Below are positions 5,747-6,813 of a DNA stretch of 6,813 bases, in pieces. Source of the stretch: Bacteriovoracaceae bacterium (lineage in GTDB: Bacteria > Bdellovibrionota > Bacteriovoracia > Bacteriovoracales > Bacteriovoracaceae). The stretch covers positions 1 through 6,813 of the forward strand of contig JAKLJM010000122.1 of assembly GCA_023151145.1 (NCBI GenBank), in the 5' to 3' direction. The notes below the pieces were generated by a model, which was not told the origin of the DNA, ran no database searches, and saw only the letters and a list, made by a program, of their open reading frames with translations. Made by a program: the position numbers and the translations under genes. How positions within the stretch are numbered: the stretch's first letter is position 1; every line of letters begins with the position of its first letter.

Positions 5747-6813
5747 ATGAAAAATAATAAATATGTTTTTTTTATTTTTGCTTCAGTTTTTGTAAATGCT
5801 CGTGCAGAAGATTTATTGCTCAGAGATGTTCCTCGTTTTTTGCAAGAGAATAATGTAAAAATAAAAATTGAAAATGAAAAAGTAAACGAAGCCAAAGATT
5901 TGAAAACTTCGCTAAAGAATAATTTTATTCCAGAACTCAAAATCTTTGGCGGAATTAAGTCGGATGAGCAAAAACTAGAGTTTAAAGAAGAACATTATTT
6001 AGGAATTCGTTCTGAGTTGACGTTGTTTGATGGTGGTATTCGAAATTTGGAGAACAATTATTCAGATAAAAGCTTACAAATGGCAGAAGTGAATAAGAAT
6101 GTTACTCAGTTAGAGCTGGAGCGTTTTTTGACGCTTTCTTTGTTTGAGGAAGTTTCAATAAATGAGAAAATTGGTCATTTAACTACGGCTGAAAGTAAAC
6201 AAAAGGAAGTGCTTTCAAAGGCGAAAGGAAAAAAGAGTGCGGGAATATTATCAGAAACTGCAGTAAAGGAAATTGAGTTTATTCTTTTAAGTACTCAACA
6301 AAAAAATCAAGAGTTAAAAGATAAGTTACTTTCATTGAAAAAGGAAAGAGAACTGTTTTTAGGTGTTGATGATAATATTAATGCTTTGGATGATTTTAAT
6401 TCAGCTTATAATTTTTTAATGAATAATAGTCTGTTCAATAAACGTCTCTCTCTGCAAAAGATGGAAACAGAGACCGAATTAGATCTCGATAGAATTGAAA
6501 ATCAAAAAGAGCGTAAAATTTTAAAACCTACAATTAAAGCTTTTGCAGAGAAAGGTCTAACACGAAAAATTGATGGAAAGTATCTTGAAGGTGATCATCA
6601 GGATAGATTAGTATTTGGTTTAAATTTTGAAATCCCTTTAATTGAAGAGGGGGCAAGAAACATTCAAGACTTATATGCCAAAAAGACGAGAGAAAAAATT
6701 TTAGAACTTAAGGCTCAATATGAACAAACGGCAATGTCTAAAGAACATGAATTAAATGGAATTAAAAAATCTAACTTAAATCGTGAAATTCAACGAAAGG
6801 AAGAAAAGTTGAA
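5747..6813 (+). CDS. TolC/CzcC-type outer-membrane efflux protein, 3' end beyond the window
   Basis: An open frame of 355 codons runs from the ATG at 5747 to the right edge with no stop. This is most of a family that is usually about 400-480 residues. Residues 1-20 are a signal peptide (MKNNKYVFFIFASVFVNARA, cleavage before E-D). The twofold OEP layout is visible. The first half has IPELKIFGGI (61-70) then YLGIRSELTLFDGGIRN (84-100). The second has LKPTIKAFAEKGL (259-271) then RLVFGLNFEIPLIEEGARN (287-305). These are the beta-barrel strands and the F/P-L-x-x-G-x-R turn that leads into the periplasmic helices. The stretches between, at about 100-255 and from 306, are long, charged, Lys/Glu-rich helices expected to form the alpha-barrel. 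It should form the trimeric exit duct for the RND pump. It begins 3 bp after the previous stop, with only GGAA (5737-5740) as a ribosome binding site, so translation is likely coupled to the upstream gene. A run of eight T (5766-5773) lies in the signal-peptide codons. Confidence 0.9.
   Translation, partial: MKNNKYVFFIFASVFVNARAEDLLLRDVPRFLQENNVKIKIENEKVNEAKDLKTSLKNNFIPELKIFGGIKSDEQKLEFKEEHYLGIRSELTLFDGGIRNLENNYSDKSLQMAEVNKNVTQLELERFLTLSLFEEVSINEKIGHLTTAESKQKEVLSKAKGKKSAGILSETAVKEIEFILLSTQQKNQELKDKLLSLKKERELFLGVDDNINALDDFNSAYNFLMNNSLFNKRLSLQKMETETELDLDRIENQKERKILKPTIKAFAEKGLTRKIDGKYLEGDHQDRLVFGLNFEIPLIEEGARNIQDLYAKKTREKILELKAQYEQTAMSKEHELNGIKKSNLNREIQRKEEKL

Noticed and set aside
5506..5940. 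144-codon open frame on the minus strand across the small-protein/outer-membrane-factor junction
   Set aside because: It is antisense to two well-supported genes, is a low-complexity Phe/Ser/Lys-rich translation, and has no recognisable domain or signal.
1..6813. Search for tRNA or rRNA genes, CRISPR repeats, insertion sequences, attachment sites
   Set aside because: No cloverleaf, regularly spaced repeats, transposase reading frame or flanking direct repeats were seen by eye on either strand.

Overview
This is an AT-rich window (roughly one third GC by eye) from a Gram-negative bacterium. Gram-negative is supported by an RND-family inner-membrane pump, a TolC-type outer-membrane factor, and an apparent outer-membrane protein cut by the left edge. 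Proteins are rich in Lys, Asn, Ile and Phe, and most genes have a clear AAGGA/AAGGAG ribosome binding site. These traits would fit a low-GC member of the Bdellovibrionota/Bacteriovoracales type, but that placement is only an impression and no marker here proves it.

Left half, minus strand. An exported protein of unknown function begins at 181 and runs off the left edge. Next comes tyrS (tyrosyl-tRNA synthetase, 301-1593), which ends at a convincing intrinsic terminator (248-289). Upstream of tyrS lies a 125-residue secreted protein (1699-2076, GTG start).

Right half, plus strand. A 109-bp divergent intergenic region (2077-2185) separates the 125-residue protein from a tightly packed operon. 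The operon holds a complete heavy-metal-efflux RND permease of the CzcA/CusA family (2186-5311), a 138-residue secreted His-containing protein (5327-5743), and a TolC/CzcC-type outer-membrane factor (5747 to the right edge, truncated). Gaps between these genes are 15 and 3 bp.

How the genes fit together. The permease and outer-membrane factor are two of the three parts of a tripartite metal-efflux machine. The periplasmic adaptor (CzcB/CusB, HlyD family) is not in the window and probably lies just past the right edge. The two small secreted proteins that flank the permease on opposite strands look alike: each has a signal peptide predicted to be cleaved so that the mature protein starts with His, then a Gly-Gly segment, then a Val-rich beta segment. 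They are plausible periplasmic metal-binding partners of the pump. The permease lacks the methionines of the CusA Cu(I)/Ag(I) site, so its substrate is more likely a divalent metal or is unassigned. tyrS and the left-edge gene appear unrelated to the efflux system.
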